Part shown: piece after piece, positions 26,901 to 38,629 of the stretch | Layout: each line of letters begins with the position of its first letter | Numbering within the stretch: the stretch's first letter is position 1 | From: Tessaracoccus bendigoensis DSM 12906 | Lineage (GTDB): Bacteria; Actinomycetota; Actinomycetes; Propionibacteriales; Propionibacteriaceae | Length of the DNA stretch: 64,000 bases | Assembly: GCF_900141915.1 (NCBI RefSeq) | Contig: NZ_FQZG01000005.1 | Location: 51,433-115,432, forward strand | Reading direction: 5' to 3' | Position numbers and translations under genes: made by a program | The notes under the pieces: model-generated | Seen by the model: only the letters and a program-made list of their open reading frames with translations | Database searches by the model: none | Told to the model about the DNA's origin: nothing

Positions 26901-27058
26901 GAGGTTTCCTTTCAGGAACGTGCGGTGTCCGGGTCAACGTTAGCGCGGCGTGGGGCGACCCGAGGGCTGCGGCGCCCCCCAGATAGCCCTGAGATTATCC
27001 CGAGGCGACGGGGTAGAATGTGGCACCTGACCCCCTGCCGCAAAGGAACCAGACTACC

Positions 27059-27727
27059 GTGGGACTCTTCCGTCCGTACGAGCGCAACGAGAGCGCCGCG
27101 ACCAGCGACCAGATCGCGACCCTTACCCCCAAAGGCCAGAAGGCCGCAGCCAAGGCCGACTCGAAGGAGGCCAGATCGGCGGCCGGTCCTGTCGAGGCCC
27201 CCACCCCGGTGGAGCCCGCCGACGACAAGATCCAGGTGACTCGCAGCAAGACCGAGCCCACCCGGTCACGGCGGCAGGCAGAGGCAGACCGCATGGAGAG
27301 GCTCCATCCGACCCTCACGCCACGACAGCAGCGTAAGGCGTCGTCCAAGGCCCGTCGGGCGGCCCGCATGGAGGCCATGGACAAGATTGAGAACTCTGCG
27401 GAGCGCTCCTTCGCGCGTGACTATCTGGACACGCGTTGGACCGTAAACGAGTTCATGCTTCCCGCGTTCATCCTGCTGATGGCCGCCACCATGGCCACGA
27501 TGACAAACGTCATGCTCTCCAGCTACATCCTGTTGGGCATGTGGCTCATCATCGCAATGGTCATCGTCAACACATTCCTCATCTGGCGAGGGTTCAAGAA
27601 GGAGTTCACGAGGAGATTCCCCAACTCCTCCCTCAAGGGGCTGCTTTCCTACATCCTCAACCGATCCATCATGCTGCGCCGTTTCCGCCAGCCGGGTCCG
27701 CGCATCAAGCGCGGTGATCCGGTCTGA
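27059..27727 (+). CDS. DUF3043 membrane protein
   Basis: A 222-residue actinobacterial DUF3043 protein. The first 110 residues are charged and probably disordered, with Lys/Ala/Glu-rich stretches. ARDYLDTRWTVNEFMLPAFILLMAA begins a two-helix membrane region (about 138-180), and the C-terminus is basic (RRFRQPGPRIKRGDPV). Members are conserved next to pspA or ctaC in many actinobacteria; the function is unknown. GTG 27059 follows AAAGGAACC. TAGAAT at 27014-27019 is a possible -10. The stop overlaps the next small gene. Confidence 0.85.
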   Translation: MGLFRPYERNESAATSDQIATLTPKGQKAAAKADSKEARSAAGPVEAPTPVEPADDKIQVTRSKTEPTRSRRQAEADRMERLHPTLTPRQQRKASSKARRAARMEAMDKIENSAERSFARDYLDTRWTVNEFMLPAFILLMAATMATMTNVMLSSYILLGMWLIIAMVIVNTFLIWRGFKKEFTRRFPNSSLKGLLSYILNRSIMLRRFRQPGPRIKRGDPV

Positions 27728-27933
27728 TGAGTTACCGCTGGCAGCCAGGGTCGGGCACATACGACCTGCGGGCGCTCGAGGATGACGGGCTGCTGGGCAC
27801 GTTCGACTCACAGGCGGCGGCGGAGGAATGGCTCGCACTCAACTACGACGACCTGCATCTGCAAGGCGTCATGGATGTGAGCCTCCTCGAGGAGGACCGC
27901 CTCGTGTACGGCCCGATGCCCCTGACCCCCTGA
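27727..27933 (+). CDS. Small acidic protein of unknown function
   Basis: A 68-residue protein, MSYRWQPGSGTYDLRALED and onward, with an acidic, aromatic composition and no membrane segment or cysteine. It is supported as a gene by its TGATG coupling to the DUF3043 gene and by consistent coding bias. SQAAAEEWLALNYDDLHLQGV is probably helical. I do not recognise a family. Translation coupling suggests a role linked to DUF3043, but that is inference. Confidence 0.65.
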   Translation: MSYRWQPGSGTYDLRALEDDGLLGTFDSQAAAEEWLALNYDDLHLQGVMDVSLLEEDRLVYGPMPLTP

Positions 27934-27935
27934 GC

Positions 27936-28247
27936 TCACCCGGCCAGGGGTCCGGGACCAACCGGGCGTCTGCGATCCTGGACGATCAGTACCGATCCGA
28001 ACGCGACGATCCCGATCCCTGCCAGCATCGCAAAGGGCGCCTGCCCACGAGCCACCGCGATCCGATCCTCATAGCGCTGAACCTTGCCGCCCTCCTCGTT
28101 CGTGAGGCTGGAGTACTGGCAGGAATCCCCCGGCCCCATCTCCACGCCTCGACACGATGTGGACGGCGCCACGAAGGACACGATCCCCCATAGGCTCACT
28201 GCGATCCCGGCAACCACGAAGGCCCAGAGCCCGATGCGCTTGATCAT
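27936..28247 (-). CDS. Two-helix membrane protein of unknown function
   Basis: A 103-residue protein with helices near 5-25 (IGLWAFVVAGIAVSLWGIVSFVA) and 75-93 (FAMLAGIGIVAFGSVLIVQ). The extracytoplasmic loop between them has two cysteines (STSCRGVEMGPGDSCQY) that could form a disulfide. ATG 28247 (MIKRIGLW) was preferred to an upstream frame start because the membrane topology begins there. It converges tail-to-tail on the small acidic gene with a 2-base gap. No function can be assigned. Confidence 0.6.
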   Translation of the reverse strand: MIKRIGLWAFVVAGIAVSLWGIVSFVAPSTSCRGVEMGPGDSCQYSSLTNEEGGKVQRYEDRIAVARGQAPFAMLAGIGIVAFGSVLIVQDRRRPVGPGPLAG

Positions 28248-28409
28248 GCGGGCCAACGTAGCGCCCCGAGGCGCCAAGGCCAATCGGATCACCGGATCCA
28301 TGGCAGTGCCGGAGCAGAAACCGATCTGTGTCGACGCCGGGGAATTGGGGGTTGTGGACCTCGCCCGGTTGAGGGGCTGAACCTCCCCTGGGCCAGTAGT
28401 GTGGGTCGG

Positions 28410-29921
28410 GTGAGCCGAACCCCTGTGAACCTGAGTATCGCCAAATCCCTGCCTAAGACCGCCGACGCACTCGTCGTCGGTCTCGTGACCATCAAACAGG
28501 ACGAGACCGCCGTTGTGGGCGTCTCCGCGGACCTCGACAAGGCCTATGTGGCCACCTATGGATGCACGGTCATGGCCATGGCCACCGCGCTCGGGGCGGG
28601 CGCCTCCGCCGAGGCGGTCACGGTGCTACCTGCAGTGGGCGGCACACGCGTGGTCGTGGTCGGCCTTGAGGACGCCGATGTGACGCCCGAGCGGTTGCGG
28701 CGCGCCGCCGGTAACGGCCTTCGCACCCTCATCGGCATGGACGACGCTGACCGTTGGGAGGTCGCGGTGTCCCTCGAAGCCATCGACCCCGAACTGGTCA
28801 AGGCCACAGCAGAAGGGGCCATTCTCGGCTCCTACCGCTTTGACAAGGTCACATCAACCCAGAGCGAGGCTCCTGTTGCATCGATCACCCTGATCGCCGC
28901 CAGCGTTTCCGGGGATCAGAAGGCGGCCATCGTTGCGGCTGAGACAACCGCCTCCGCGGTGTGCCAGGCCCGGGACTGGACCAACACTCCCCCCAACCTG
29001 CTCTACCCCGAGACATTCGCCGAATCCGCCCGGGCCCACGTCCGCGACGCCAGGATCGCCGTCGAGATCCTCGACGAGAAGGCCCTTGAGCGCGGCGGCT
29101 ACGGTGGCCTGCTCGCCGTCGGAGGGGGTTCCGCCAGGGGCCCACGCCTCGTCCGCCTCTCCTACTCCCCGCGCGGAGCTTCGCGGCATCTCGCATTGGT
29201 GGGCAAGGGCATCACCTTCGATTCGGGTGGCCTCGACATCAAACCGGCAGGGCAGATGGCTGGCATGAAGTGCGACATGTCCGGGGCCGCGGCGGTCATC
29301 GCCTCGATCAGGGCGATCGCCGACCTGGGCTTGAAGGTCAAGGTGACCGCCTACGCCGCGATGGCGGAGAACATGCCTTCGGGAAGTGCGTACCGTTCGA
29401 GCGACGTCCTGACGATGTTCGACGGTCAGACGGTCGAGAACGCCAACACAGACGCCGAGGGTCGACTCGTGATGGCCGATGCGATCGGGCGCGCCGGCCA
29501 GGACAAGCCGGACCTGATCGTCGACATCGCCACCCTGACAGGTGCGTGCATGGTTGCCCTCGGCCTGCGCACCGCCGGCCTGATCACCAACGGTGAAGCG
29601 ACGTCAGACCTCCTGCTGGACTCCGCCGAGGCAGCCGGCGAGGATTTCTGGGAACTGCCGCTGAACGATCACACGCGCTCACTCCTCAAGTCCAACGTCG
29701 CCGACATGCGCTCCGGTTCACCCCAGAGATGGGGCGGGGCCCTTGTGGCGGGCGCGTTCCTCGAGCGATTCGTACCTTCCGGGGTGGCGTGGGCGCACCT
29801 GGACATCGCAGGCCCGGCCGACAATGTCGACGAGCCGTACGGCTACGTGCCGAAGGGCGGGACAGGCATGGGCGTCAGGACGCTGATCGCCCTGGCCACT
29901 CAACTGGCCGAGAACGACTAG
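28410..29921 (+). CDS. pepA: Leucyl aminopeptidase (M17 family)
   Basis: A 503-residue cytosolic aminopeptidase. The metal-binding and catalytic motifs of family M17 are intact: VGKGITFDSGGLDIKPAGQMAGMKCDMSGAAAV supplies Lys and Asp ligands, and the NTDAEGRLVMAD signature supplies Asp/Glu. It removes N-terminal residues in peptide turnover; PepA homologues can also bind DNA. GTG 28410 (MSRTPVNLSIAKS) is likelier than the GTG three codons earlier. Its stop codon shares the CTAG tetramer with the stop of the convergent gene. Rv2213 is the positional counterpart. Confidence 0.95.
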   Translation: MSRTPVNLSIAKSLPKTADALVVGLVTIKQDETAVVGVSADLDKAYVATYGCTVMAMATALGAGASAEAVTVLPAVGGTRVVVVGLEDADVTPERLRRAAGNGLRTLIGMDDADRWEVAVSLEAIDPELVKATAEGAILGSYRFDKVTSTQSEAPVASITLIAASVSGDQKAAIVAAETTASAVCQARDWTNTPPNLLYPETFAESARAHVRDARIAVEILDEKALERGGYGGLLAVGGGSARGPRLVRLSYSPRGASRHLALVGKGITFDSGGLDIKPAGQMAGMKCDMSGAAAVIASIRAIADLGLKVKVTAYAAMAENMPSGSAYRSSDVLTMFDGQTVENANTDAEGRLVMADAIGRAGQDKPDLIVDIATLTGACMVALGLRTAGLITNGEATSDLLLDSAEAAGEDFWELPLNDHTRSLLKSNVADMRSGSPQRWGGALVAGAFLERFVPSGVAWAHLDIAGPADNVDEPYGYVPKGGTGMGVRTLIALATQLAEND

Positions 29922-30250
29922 TCGCCCCGCGACGCACGCTTGGCGCGGAGCCCGTACTCACGCATCCGTTTGGGGTACGGGACCACACCGGCGTCGTAGC
30001 AGGGGATGGAGTGGTCGTCGGCGAACTTGTAGCCGAACTCCGCGCTCGGCAGCCCTCTCCTGGTCGACTCACCGTCGTAGGCGACCAGCAGGATCGACGG
30101 CGGATTGAACGAGGTGGGTTGCTCGACCCACGCTTCGACTCCCCTCCGTGTGTCCACGAAGGCCAAGAGATGGTCGCGCACCGCATCGGGTACGAGCTCG
30201 GCCTCCTTAGCCAGCTGCACCTGCTTCTTACGACGGCCGAACCAACCCAC
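29918..30250 (-). CDS. Conserved actinobacterial protein of unknown function
   Basis: A 110-residue protein starting MGWFGRRKKQVQLAKEAELVPDAVRDHLLAFVDTRRGVEAW. The basic start is followed by a region containing SILLVAYDGESTRRGLPSAEFGYKFADDHSIPCYDAGVVPYPKRMREY. It has no membrane helix or signal peptide. GTG 30250 is preceded by GGGG. It is divergent from lpd and converges on pepA with both stops inside one CTAG. Similar short proteins occur near pepA or lpd in related genomes as far as I recall; the function is unknown. Confidence 0.7.
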   Translation of the reverse strand: MGWFGRRKKQVQLAKEAELVPDAVRDHLLAFVDTRRGVEAWVEQPTSFNPPSILLVAYDGESTRRGLPSAEFGYKFADDHSIPCYDAGVVPYPKRMREYGLRAKRASRGD

Positions 30251-30336
30251 GGCCCCATTATGTCCGATAGGCCCCACCCGCCTCCACTGGAGCGCTTTCA
30301 CGGGCACCGCGTCACTGTTCTGAGACACTGTCTTCC

Positions 30337-31740
30337 ATGAACCGTGACTTCGACCTTGCGATCCTCGGTGCCGGCTCGGCCGGCTACGCGTGCGCCCTGC
30401 GCGCCGCCCAGCTAGGGCTGAGCGTCGCACTGATTGATGAAGGTCCACTCGGCGGCACCTGCCTGCACCGAGGTTGCATCCCCACCAAGGCTTGGCTTCA
30501 GGCTGCGAAGGTACGCCGGACGGTCGCGAAAGCCAGCGCGTTCGGCGTCGATGCGCAACTCGGTGGCGTTGAGGCGGGCCAAGTCGGCAGGTACGCGGAC
30601 GGGGTGGTCAAGTCGCTACACAAGGGGCTCACCGGCCTGATCTCCTCGCGTGGCATCACCGTCATCCCTGAACGTGGTGTCCTGACAGCAGACGACGGAC
30701 GTGGGCCAGGTATCGAGACGGGCGGAAGGACACACCGCGCCGGGGCAGTGGTAATCGCAACCGGGGCCTCTCCGATCACGCTCGGGCTGCCCATCGACGG
30801 TGAGCGCATCATGACCAGCGACCAGGCCCTCCGCATCACGTCTCTCCCCACCAGGGCCGTGGTGCTGGGTGGTGGCGTCATCGGTGTGGAGTTCGCGTCA
30901 ATGTGGGTGGACCTCGGGGTAGCGGTGACCCTGATCGAGGCGACCGACCGTCTGCTACCCGCCGAGGAGCCGGGGCATTCCAGGATCCTGGCAAAGGAAC
31001 TCGCAAAGCGTGGCGTCGACATCCGCCTGGGTACCGCGGTCACGGGTGCCGTGGCCACCGGAGACTGCGTAACAGTATCCGTCGAAGACGGGGAAATCGA
31101 CACCGATCTCCTGCTCGTCGCGGTGGGTCGGCGTCCGGCCAGCGCTGGGATCGGGCTGGAGGAGGCAGGCATCGCCATCGCCTCCACCGGTCACGTCGTG
31201 GTCGACGACCGGCTCCAGACCTCGGCGCGCGGAGTGTTCGCAGCCGGGGATCTCGTCTCAGGGCCGCAGTTGGCCCACCGCGGATATGCCCACGGCATGT
31301 ACCTGGCAGAGCTCATCGCCCAGCTGCAGGGTCGCTCGGATTCGACCCCTGCCCTGCCCCGCGACAGCGACATCGCCCGGGTCACCTACTCAAGCCCTCA
31401 GGTCGCCTCTGTCGGCCTGACCGCGGCTCAGGCGGGCCCGGACGCAGAAGTGGTCGACTACCACCTGACCGGAAATGGTCGGGCACAGATCCTGCGCGCA
31501 CCGGGTGAAAGGGAGACGGGAGTGGCCAGGCTCGTCCGCCGCGCCGGCGGCGAGATCGTCGGCGTCCACCTGGTAGGCGAGGATGTCTCGGAGCTGATCT
31601 CCGAGGGTGCGCTTCTGGTCGGCTGGCAGGCCACGCCCGAGGATGTGGCGGGGATCGTGCACCCCCATCCGAGCCTCAGCGAGTCGATTGCGGAGGCTAA
31701 CTGGGCTTTGACCGGACGGGCTCTGCACATGCACTCCTGA
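30337..31740 (+). CDS. lpd: Dihydrolipoyl dehydrogenase (E3)
   Basis: A 467-residue flavoprotein that reoxidises dihydrolipoyl groups on E2 subunits. FAD-binding [19 protein letters not shown] opens the protein. The redox disulfide is Cys42/Cys47 in [13 protein letters not shown]. An NAD-binding [13 protein letters not shown] motif follows, and the C-terminal [13 protein letters not shown] carries the catalytic His-Glu pair. It lies 53 bp before sucB, whose lipoyl domains are its substrate, so this is a functional pair in the 2-oxoglutarate (and perhaps pyruvate) dehydrogenase complex. Confidence 0.96.
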   Translation: MNRDFDLAILGAGSAGYACALRAAQLGLSVALIDEGPLGGTCLHRGCIPTKAWLQAAKVRRTVAKASAFGVDAQLGGVEAGQVGRYADGVVKSLHKGLTGLISSRGITVIPERGVLTADDGRGPGIETGGRTHRAGAVVIATGASPITLGLPIDGERIMTSDQALRITSLPTRAVVLGGGVIGVEFASMWVDLGVAVTLIEATDRLLPAEEPGHSRILAKELAKRGVDIRLGTAVTGAVATGDCVTVSVEDGEIDTDLLLVAVGRRPASAGIGLEEAGIAIASTGHVVVDDRLQTSARGVFAAGDLVSGPQLAHRGYAHGMYLAELIAQLQGRSDSTPALPRDSDIARVTYSSPQVASVGLTAAQAGPDAEVVDYHLTGNGRAQILRAPGERETGVARLVRRAGGEIVGVHLVGEDVSELISEGALLVGWQATPEDVAGIVHPHPSLSESIAEANWALTGRALHMHS

Positions 31741-31792
31741 TTGGCATATAGGCTGGACCTGTTCAAGCGGTAAGCGAAGGAGCCATACTCAC

Positions 31793-33598
31793 ATGTCAAC
31801 CGAAGTCACCCTCCCAGCACTGGGCGAATCCGTCACGGAGGGCACCATTTCCCGCTGGTTGAAGGCGGTCGGAGACATTGTCGAGGCCGACGAGCCGTTG
31901 CTCGAGGTCTCCACCGACAAGGTCGACACCGAGATTCCCAGCCCCGTTGCGGGCACCCTCCTCGAGATCCGGTTCAACGAGGATGACGTCGCCGAGGTCG
32001 GCGCCGTGCTCGCGATCGTCGGTGATGCGAGCGAGTCCGACGGTGCGGCCCCCGCACCCACACAGACCCCCGTCCCAGCCGAGGCTCCCCCCGTCCCTGC
32101 TCCCGCCCCCGCGGCACCGCCTGCGCCTGCGGCATCACCTGCACCTGCGGCACCGCCAGCCCCCACCGGACCGGCGACCGGCGTCGAAGTGACGCTCCCC
32201 GCGCTGGGCGAATCCGTCACTGAGGGCACGATCTCGCGGTGGCTCAAGGAGGTCGGCGACACCGTGGAAGCCGACGAGCCGTTGCTCGAGGTCTCCACCG
32301 ACAAGGTCGACACCGAGATCCCCTCACCGTCTGCGGGCACCCTGCTTGAGATCCGGTTCAAGGAAGACGATGTCGCCGAGGTCGGCGCCGTTCTCGCCAT
32401 CGTCGGCGACGCGGCTGCTGCCCCAGCCGCGACTCCTGCCCCGGCACCCACTCCTGCCCCAGCCGCGACGCCTGCCCCGGCACCCACGCCTGCCCCGGCA
32501 CCCACGCCTGCCCCGGCACCCACGCCTGCCCCAGCCGCGACTCCGGCACCAGCACCGACGCCTGCCCCCACACCGGCTGCCGCTCCTGTCCACTCACCCG
32601 CGGTGGCCGACGCCGTCGCGCGCCGAGCGGCAGAGGCGTCTGGCGACGGCACCTACGTCACGCCACTTGTCCGCAAGCTTGCCAAGGAACACGGCGTCGA
32701 CCTCACCAGCGTCAAGGGCACCGGTGTGGGTGGGCGCATCCGCAAGCAGGACATCCTCGACGCGGCCGCCGCAGCCAAGCAGGCCCCGGCCGCGCCCGCG
32801 GCACCGGCGGCGGCCCCGACCCAGCAGGCGGCTCCGACGAAGCCGGCGTCAACTCCCTCGGCTGCCGCCCAGGCTGTTAGAGGCACCACGGAGAAGCTGT
32901 CGCGGTTGCGCAAGACGATCGCGGCGCGCATGGTCGAATCCCTGCAGGTCTCGGCCCAACTCACGGCAACCGTCGAGGTCGACGTCACCGCTATCAGCCA
33001 TCTGAGGGCGCAGGCGAAGGACGACTTCAAGCGCCGCGAGGGTGCCTCGCTGTCCTATCTGCCCTTCATCACCATGGCTGCGGTGGAGGCGCTCAAGCAG
33101 TTCCCGATCGTCAACGCCACCATCGACACCGATGCAGGCACCGTCACATATGCCGACGCTGAGAACGTCGGGATCGCCGTCGACACGGAGAGGGGCCTGC
33201 TGGTTCCCGTGATCAAGGCGGCAGGCGATCTGAACCTTGCCGGCCTGGCGAAGAAGATCGGCGACCTGGCCGCCCGGACCCGCACGAACAAGGTCGCCCC
33301 TGACGAGTTGTCCGGCGGCACGTTCACCATCACGAACTACGGTTCGGCGGGCACGCTGTTCGACACGCCGATCGTCAACCAGCCCCAGGTCGCCATCCTG
33401 GGCACTGGTGCACTCGTCAAGCGCCCCGTGGTCGTGGAAGACCGGTTCGGTGCCGAAACGATCGCGGTGCGGCACATGATGTACCTGTCGATGAGCTACG
33501 ACCACCGCCTCATCGACGGCGCCCTCGCGGCCCGATTCCTGTCGGCGGTCAAGGCACGGCTGGAAGAGGGCGACTTCGCCAGCGAACTCGGCCTCTGA
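31793..33598 (+). CDS. sucB: Dihydrolipoamide acyltransferase (E2) with two lipoyl domains
   Basis: A 601-residue E2. Lipoyl domain 1 covers 1-78 (lipoyl Lys43 in [11 protein letters not shown]). A Pro/Ala linker follows. Lipoyl domain 2 covers about 130-207 (Lys171) and is nearly identical to the first. A long [13 protein letters not shown] linker comes next, then the E3-binding domain (about 285-320: [34 protein letters not shown]). The acetyl/succinyl-transferase core (about 375-601) contains the catalytic [16 protein letters not shown]. Actinobacterial SucB/DlaT of this type serves pyruvate dehydrogenase and peroxide detoxification in M. tuberculosis, so the acyl group is not certain from sequence. 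Confidence 0.95.
   Translation: MSTEVTLPALGESVTEGTISRWLKAVGDIVEADEPLLEVSTDKVDTEIPSPVAGTLLEIRFNEDDVAEVGAVLAIVGDASESDGAAPAPTQTPVPAEAPPVPAPAPAAPPAPAASPAPAAPPAPTGPATGVEVTLPALGESVTEGTISRWLKEVGDTVEADEPLLEVSTDKVDTEIPSPSAGTLLEIRFKEDDVAEVGAVLAIVGDAAAAPAATPAPAPTPAPAATPAPAPTPAPAPTPAPAPTPAPAATPAPAPTPAPTPAAAPVHSPAVADAVARRAAEASGDGTYVTPLVRKLAKEHGVDLTSVKGTGVGGRIRKQDILDAAAAAKQAPAAPAAPAAAPTQQAAPTKPASTPSAAAQAVRGTTEKLSRLRKTIAARMVESLQVSAQLTATVEVDVTAISHLRAQAKDDFKRREGASLSYLPFITMAAVEALKQFPIVNATIDTDAGTVTYADAENVGIAVDTERGLLVPVIKAAGDLNLAGLAKKIGDLAARTRTNKVAPDELSGGTFTITNYGSAGTLFDTPIVNQPQVAILGTGALVKRPVVVEDRFGAETIAVRHMMYLSMSYDHRLIDGALAARFLSAVKARLEEGDFASELGL
31800..32420. repeat. In-frame duplicated lipoyl-domain segment within sucB
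   Basis: DNA for lipoyl domain 1 (about 31800-32025) is repeated for domain 2 (about 32190-32412). Shared runs include the segment around TCCACCGACAAGGTCGACAC. The high nucleotide identity suggests recent duplication or gene conversion. Confidence 0.8.
32419..32590. repeat. Pro/Ala linker tandem repeat in sucB
   Basis: Runs of 12- to 18-bp units such as CCGGCACCCACGCCTGCC encode the PAPTPAP linker between lipoyl domain 2 and the E3-binding domain. It is a likely slippage site with length variation among strains. Confidence 0.85.
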
Positions 33599-33605
33599 CG
33601 GTGAC

Positions 33606-33644
33606 GGAAACGGCCCCGGGTGCTCCGGCCCCGGGGCCGTTTCC
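33606..33644. terminator. Terminator after sucB
   Basis: GGAAACGGCCCCGG (33606-33619) pairs perfectly with CCGGGGCCGTTTCC (33631-33644) across an 11-base loop, ending in TTTCC. It separates sucB from the DUF554 gene. Confidence 0.8.
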
Positions 33645-33703
33645 GCGTCTCAGGACCGCGTCCGAGCCGGGGCGCCTCGCGTCAGATCTGGTTTGATGAG
33701 CCC

Positions 33704-34441
33704 GTGATCATCGGGATGGGCACCATCGTCAACGTGGCAACGGTGAGCGTCGGTGCACTCCTCGGCATTGTCCTGGGAAACCGGATGCCAGAACGCACCA
33801 AGGAGACGATCACCTCGGTCCTTGGCCTGTTCACCCTCGTGATCGGCGGCCTTTCGGTGGTGTCGCTCACCTCCGAGGCCCTGACCGAGGCGGTCGGATC
33901 GGCCGCCATGATCGTGGTGCTCATCTCGTTGCTGGTCGGTGCCCTGATCGGCTCTGCGCTGAGGATCGAGGATCGACTCGAGCAAGGCGCCACCTGGCTG
34001 CGCGGCCGGTTCGCTGGCACCGGGTCGGAGGCACGCTTCGTCGACGGCCTTGTCACCTCGACTCTGGTGTTCTGCGTCGGCCCGCTCGCATTCCTGGGTT
34101 CGATCTCAGACGGCCTGGGGCGCGGCGCGGAACAGTTGTATGTGAAGGCCGTCCTTGACGGGTTCGCCGCCATGGCGTTCGCATCCACTCTCGGCTGGGG
34201 CGTGCTGGCCTCCGCGGGTGCCGTCGCCGTGATCCAGGGATCACTCACCGCCGTCGGCTATTTCGCCGGGGACGTGCTCACCGCGGCCCAGGTCGACGCG
34301 CTCACCGCTGCGGGCGGTGTCATTCTTCTAGGTCTCGGCCTGCGCCTGCTCAACGTCAAGCAGATCCCCGTCGGCGACCTGCTCCCCGCGCTGTTCCTCG
34401 CCCCCGCCCTTGTCCCGCTCGCGGCCCTCTTCCAGGGGTAG
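33704..34441 (+). CDS. DUF554 family membrane protein
   Basis: A 245-residue protein of the DUF554/YdfK family with about seven membrane helices. The start MIIGMGTIVNVATVSVGALLGIVLGNRMP is typical. SALRIEDRLEQGATWLRGRF forms a cytoplasmic loop and FCVGPLAFLGSISDGLGRG a conserved transmembrane motif. The family has been proposed as a transporter but has no firm function. GTG 33704 was chosen because the family begins here. It lies 10 bases before lipB, possibly in the same transcript. Confidence 0.85.
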   Translation: MIIGMGTIVNVATVSVGALLGIVLGNRMPERTKETITSVLGLFTLVIGGLSVVSLTSEALTEAVGSAAMIVVLISLLVGALIGSALRIEDRLEQGATWLRGRFAGTGSEARFVDGLVTSTLVFCVGPLAFLGSISDGLGRGAEQLYVKAVLDGFAAMAFASTLGWGVLASAGAVAVIQGSLTAVGYFAGDVLTAAQVDALTAAGGVILLGLGLRLLNVKQIPVGDLLPALFLAPALVPLAALFQG

Positions 34442-34451
34442 CATCGGCTGG

Positions 34452-35132
34452 GTGCTGAGCTTCGAGTACCGCGGCCTTGGCCCGGAACCCCACTACTGCG
34501 ACTACCAGGAGACGTGGGACTACCAACGGGAGGTCCACGCGGCGGTGGCCGGCGGCCTGCGGGGCGACCACGTGATCTATGTTGAGCACTCCCCCGTCTA
34601 CACCGCTGGCCGACGCACCAGGGAGTCTGACTACCCGGTCGACGGCACGCCGGTCATCCCGGTCGACAGGGGCGGGGAGATCACCTACCACGGCCCCGGC
34701 CAACTGGTCGGCTACCCCATCCTCAGGCTGGCTGACGGCGTCGGGGTAGTCGACTACGTCCGCGCACTTGAGGCGGGCGTGATCTCACTCCTCGCCGGTT
34801 ACGGCCTCCCATCCGGTCGCGTGGTCGGCCGGACGGGCGTCTGGCTCGGCGCGTCGGAAGGACGGCCCGAACGCAAGATCTGCGCAATCGGGGTACGGGT
34901 GGCGAGTCGAACCACGATGCACGGCTTCGCGCTCAACGTGCAGAGCTCCGCCGAACGGTTCGGCAACATCGTGCCTTGTGGCATCTCCGACGCCGGGGTG
35001 ACCTCAATCGTGGAGGAGTTGCCCGGCCGCTGGGAGGTAGCCGAGGTCGCCAGGGATCTGGAACCGCACCTCATCTGTGCCCTCGCTCCGCTGCGGGCCC
35101 GGCCGGACCGAAAGGTAGACTCGACCGGGTGA
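34452..35132 (+). CDS. lipB: Octanoyl-[acyl-carrier-protein] transferase
   Basis: A 226-residue enzyme moving octanoate from acyl carrier protein to lipoyl domains. Motifs include [30 protein letters not shown] (catalytic-site His), and [22 protein letters not shown] with the acceptor-binding Lys. The acyl-enzyme Cys is in [15 protein letters not shown] 34452 matches the family start. It overlaps lipA by the GTGA junction, so both steps of lipoate synthesis are translated together, close to their target SucB. Confidence 0.95.
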   Translation: MLSFEYRGLGPEPHYCDYQETWDYQREVHAAVAGGLRGDHVIYVEHSPVYTAGRRTRESDYPVDGTPVIPVDRGGEITYHGPGQLVGYPILRLADGVGVVDYVRALEAGVISLLAGYGLPSGRVVGRTGVWLGASEGRPERKICAIGVRVASRTTMHGFALNVQSSAERFGNIVPCGISDAGVTSIVEELPGRWEVAEVARDLEPHLICALAPLRARPDRKVDSTG

Positions 35133-36073
35133 CAGCAGTTCAGCCCGATGGCCGACGCCTCTTGCGCGTCGAGGCGAAGAATGCCCAGACACCGATCGAA
35201 CGGAAACCAACCTGGATCAAGACGACGGCCAGGATGGGTCCGAACTACCAGGACCTGCAACAGATCGTGGCTTCGGGAGATCTGCACACCGTGTGCCAGG
35301 AAGCCGGCTGTCCCAACATCTACGAATGCTGGGAAGACCGCGAATCGACCTTCCTGATCGGCGGCGACAAGTGCACCAGACGGTGCGACTTCTGCCAGAT
35401 CGAATCCGCCAAGCCCGACGGCTATGACCCGGCCGAGCCGATGCGGGTCGCCGCGTCCGTCAGGCAGATGGGGCTGCGCTACGCCACGATCACCGGCGTC
35501 TGCCGGGATGACCTCGCCGACGAGGGAGCCTGGCTCTATGCCGAGACGATCCGTCAGATCCACGGCGTCAATCCCGGAGTCGGTGTCGAGATGCTCGCCC
35601 CAGACTTCTCCGGCAAGGCGGAGCTGCTTCAGCAACTCTTCGACGCCCGACCGGAGGTGTTCGCCCACAACGTGGAGACGGTACCGCGGATCTTCAAGCG
35701 CATCCGGCCCGGATTCCGCTACGAACGGAGCCTCGAGGTGCTGACCATGTCCCGGGCCGCGGGATTGGTCACCAAGTCGAACCTGATCCTCGGTATGGGC
35801 GAGACCAGGGAAGAGATCTCGCAGGCGCTCCAAGATCTCCACGAGGCCGGCACCGAACTGATCACCGTCACGCAGTACCTGCGCCCGAACGCGACGCTGC
35901 ACCCCATCGACCGGTGGGTCCCACCGGAGGAGTTCGACGAGCTGGCGCAAGAGGCACGGGAGATCGGATATTCTGGAGTGCTGTCCGGCCCTCTCGTGCG
36001 TTCGTCGTACCGAGCGGGGCGCCTGTACCGCACGGCGATGGACGCCCGTAAGAAGAACCGAACCGAGAAATAA
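35129..36073 (+). CDS. lipA: Lipoyl synthase
   Basis: A 314-residue radical-SAM enzyme that inserts two sulfurs into protein-bound octanoyl groups. The auxiliary cluster is bound by Cys56, Cys61 and Cys67 ([12 protein letters not shown]), and the SAM cluster by Cys82, Cys86 and Cys89 (CTRRCDFC). [19 protein letters not shown] and [21 protein letters not shown] segments are intact, and the conserved RSSY near the end is a cluster ligand Ser. GTG 35129 overlaps the lipB TGA. ErpA at 24443-24799 may help rebuild its clusters. Confidence 0.97.
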   Translation: MTAVQPDGRRLLRVEAKNAQTPIERKPTWIKTTARMGPNYQDLQQIVASGDLHTVCQEAGCPNIYECWEDRESTFLIGGDKCTRRCDFCQIESAKPDGYDPAEPMRVAASVRQMGLRYATITGVCRDDLADEGAWLYAETIRQIHGVNPGVGVEMLAPDFSGKAELLQQLFDARPEVFAHNVETVPRIFKRIRPGFRYERSLEVLTMSRAAGLVTKSNLILGMGETREEISQALQDLHEAGTELITVTQYLRPNATLHPIDRWVPPEEFDELAQEAREIGYSGVLSGPLVRSSYRAGRLYRTAMDARKKNRTEK

Positions 36074-36080
36074 GCGAGCT

Positions 36081-36854
36081 ATGGCAAAGTCCGAACGCGC
36101 GAAGGCCCTAGAGGCCAAGCAGAAGGCCGAGTTGCGCGCCCTCAAGGAGCGCAAGAAGAACTCGACCGATCCAGCCGACTGGGGCCGCTGGCGCCAGGTC
36201 ATCGAGACCTACAAGGTCACCTCGAAGTACGACAAGGCACTGCCGTGGCTGATGGCCGGATCGTTCGTGGTTCCTACCGCGGTGGTCCTGACACTCGGCC
36301 TGGTCTTCGGTGGCACCGGCGCCTTCCAGATCGTGATGTGGGTGGTCCTCGCCCTGTCGTTCGGCTTCCTCGCCGCCATGGCGGTCTTCGCCTGGCGTGC
36401 CCGCAGCGCGATGTACAAGCGTTTCGAGGGGCAGGCAGGTTCAGGCGAGGTCGCCCTGCAGATGCTGTCGAAGAAGTGGACCTCCGACCCGGTCATCGCC
36501 GTCACGAAGAACATGGATGTGGTTCACCGGACCATCGGACCCAACGGCCTGATCCTGATCGGCGAGGGTGAGCCCGGTCGGCTGCGCCCGTTGCTGGCCA
36601 GCGAGAAGCGCAAGCACGAGCAGGTCGCCTACGGCGTATCGGTCATCGTCATCCAGATGGGCGACAAGGAGGGCCAAGTCCCCCTCGACAAGCTGACGTC
36701 GCACATCAAGAAGCTGCCCAAGTCGCTGACCGACGACAAGATCACCGAGGTCAAGCAGCGCCTCCGTGCGCTCGACGCGATGCGTCCGAAGGCCCCGATT
36801 CCGAAGGGTCCGGTGTCGATGAAGGGCGCCCGCTCCGCCATGCGCGGCCGCTGA
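36081..36854 (+). CDS. DUF4191 membrane protein
   Basis: A 257-residue protein matching M. tuberculosis Rv2219 in position. The N-terminus is a charged helix (AKSERAKALEAKQKAELRALKERKK). Two membrane helices lie at about 54-100 (LPWLMAGSFVVPTAVVLTLGLVF, and IVMWVVLALSFGFLAAMAVFAW). The large cytoplasmic domain contains VIAVTKNMDVVHRTIGPNGLILIGEGEPGRLRPLLASEKRKHEQ. It follows lipA by 7 bases. The function is unknown; the constant link to lipA hints at lipoate or envelope metabolism. Confidence 0.88.
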   Translation: MAKSERAKALEAKQKAELRALKERKKNSTDPADWGRWRQVIETYKVTSKYDKALPWLMAGSFVVPTAVVLTLGLVFGGTGAFQIVMWVVLALSFGFLAAMAVFAWRARSAMYKRFEGQAGSGEVALQMLSKKWTSDPVIAVTKNMDVVHRTIGPNGLILIGEGEPGRLRPLLASEKRKHEQVAYGVSVIVIQMGDKEGQVPLDKLTSHIKKLPKSLTDDKITEVKQRLRALDAMRPKAPIPKGPVSMKGARSAMRGR

Positions 36855-36857
36855 TCC

Positions 36858-38615
<1,758 letters not shown>

Positions 38616-38629
38616 AGCCCACCGGCCTG

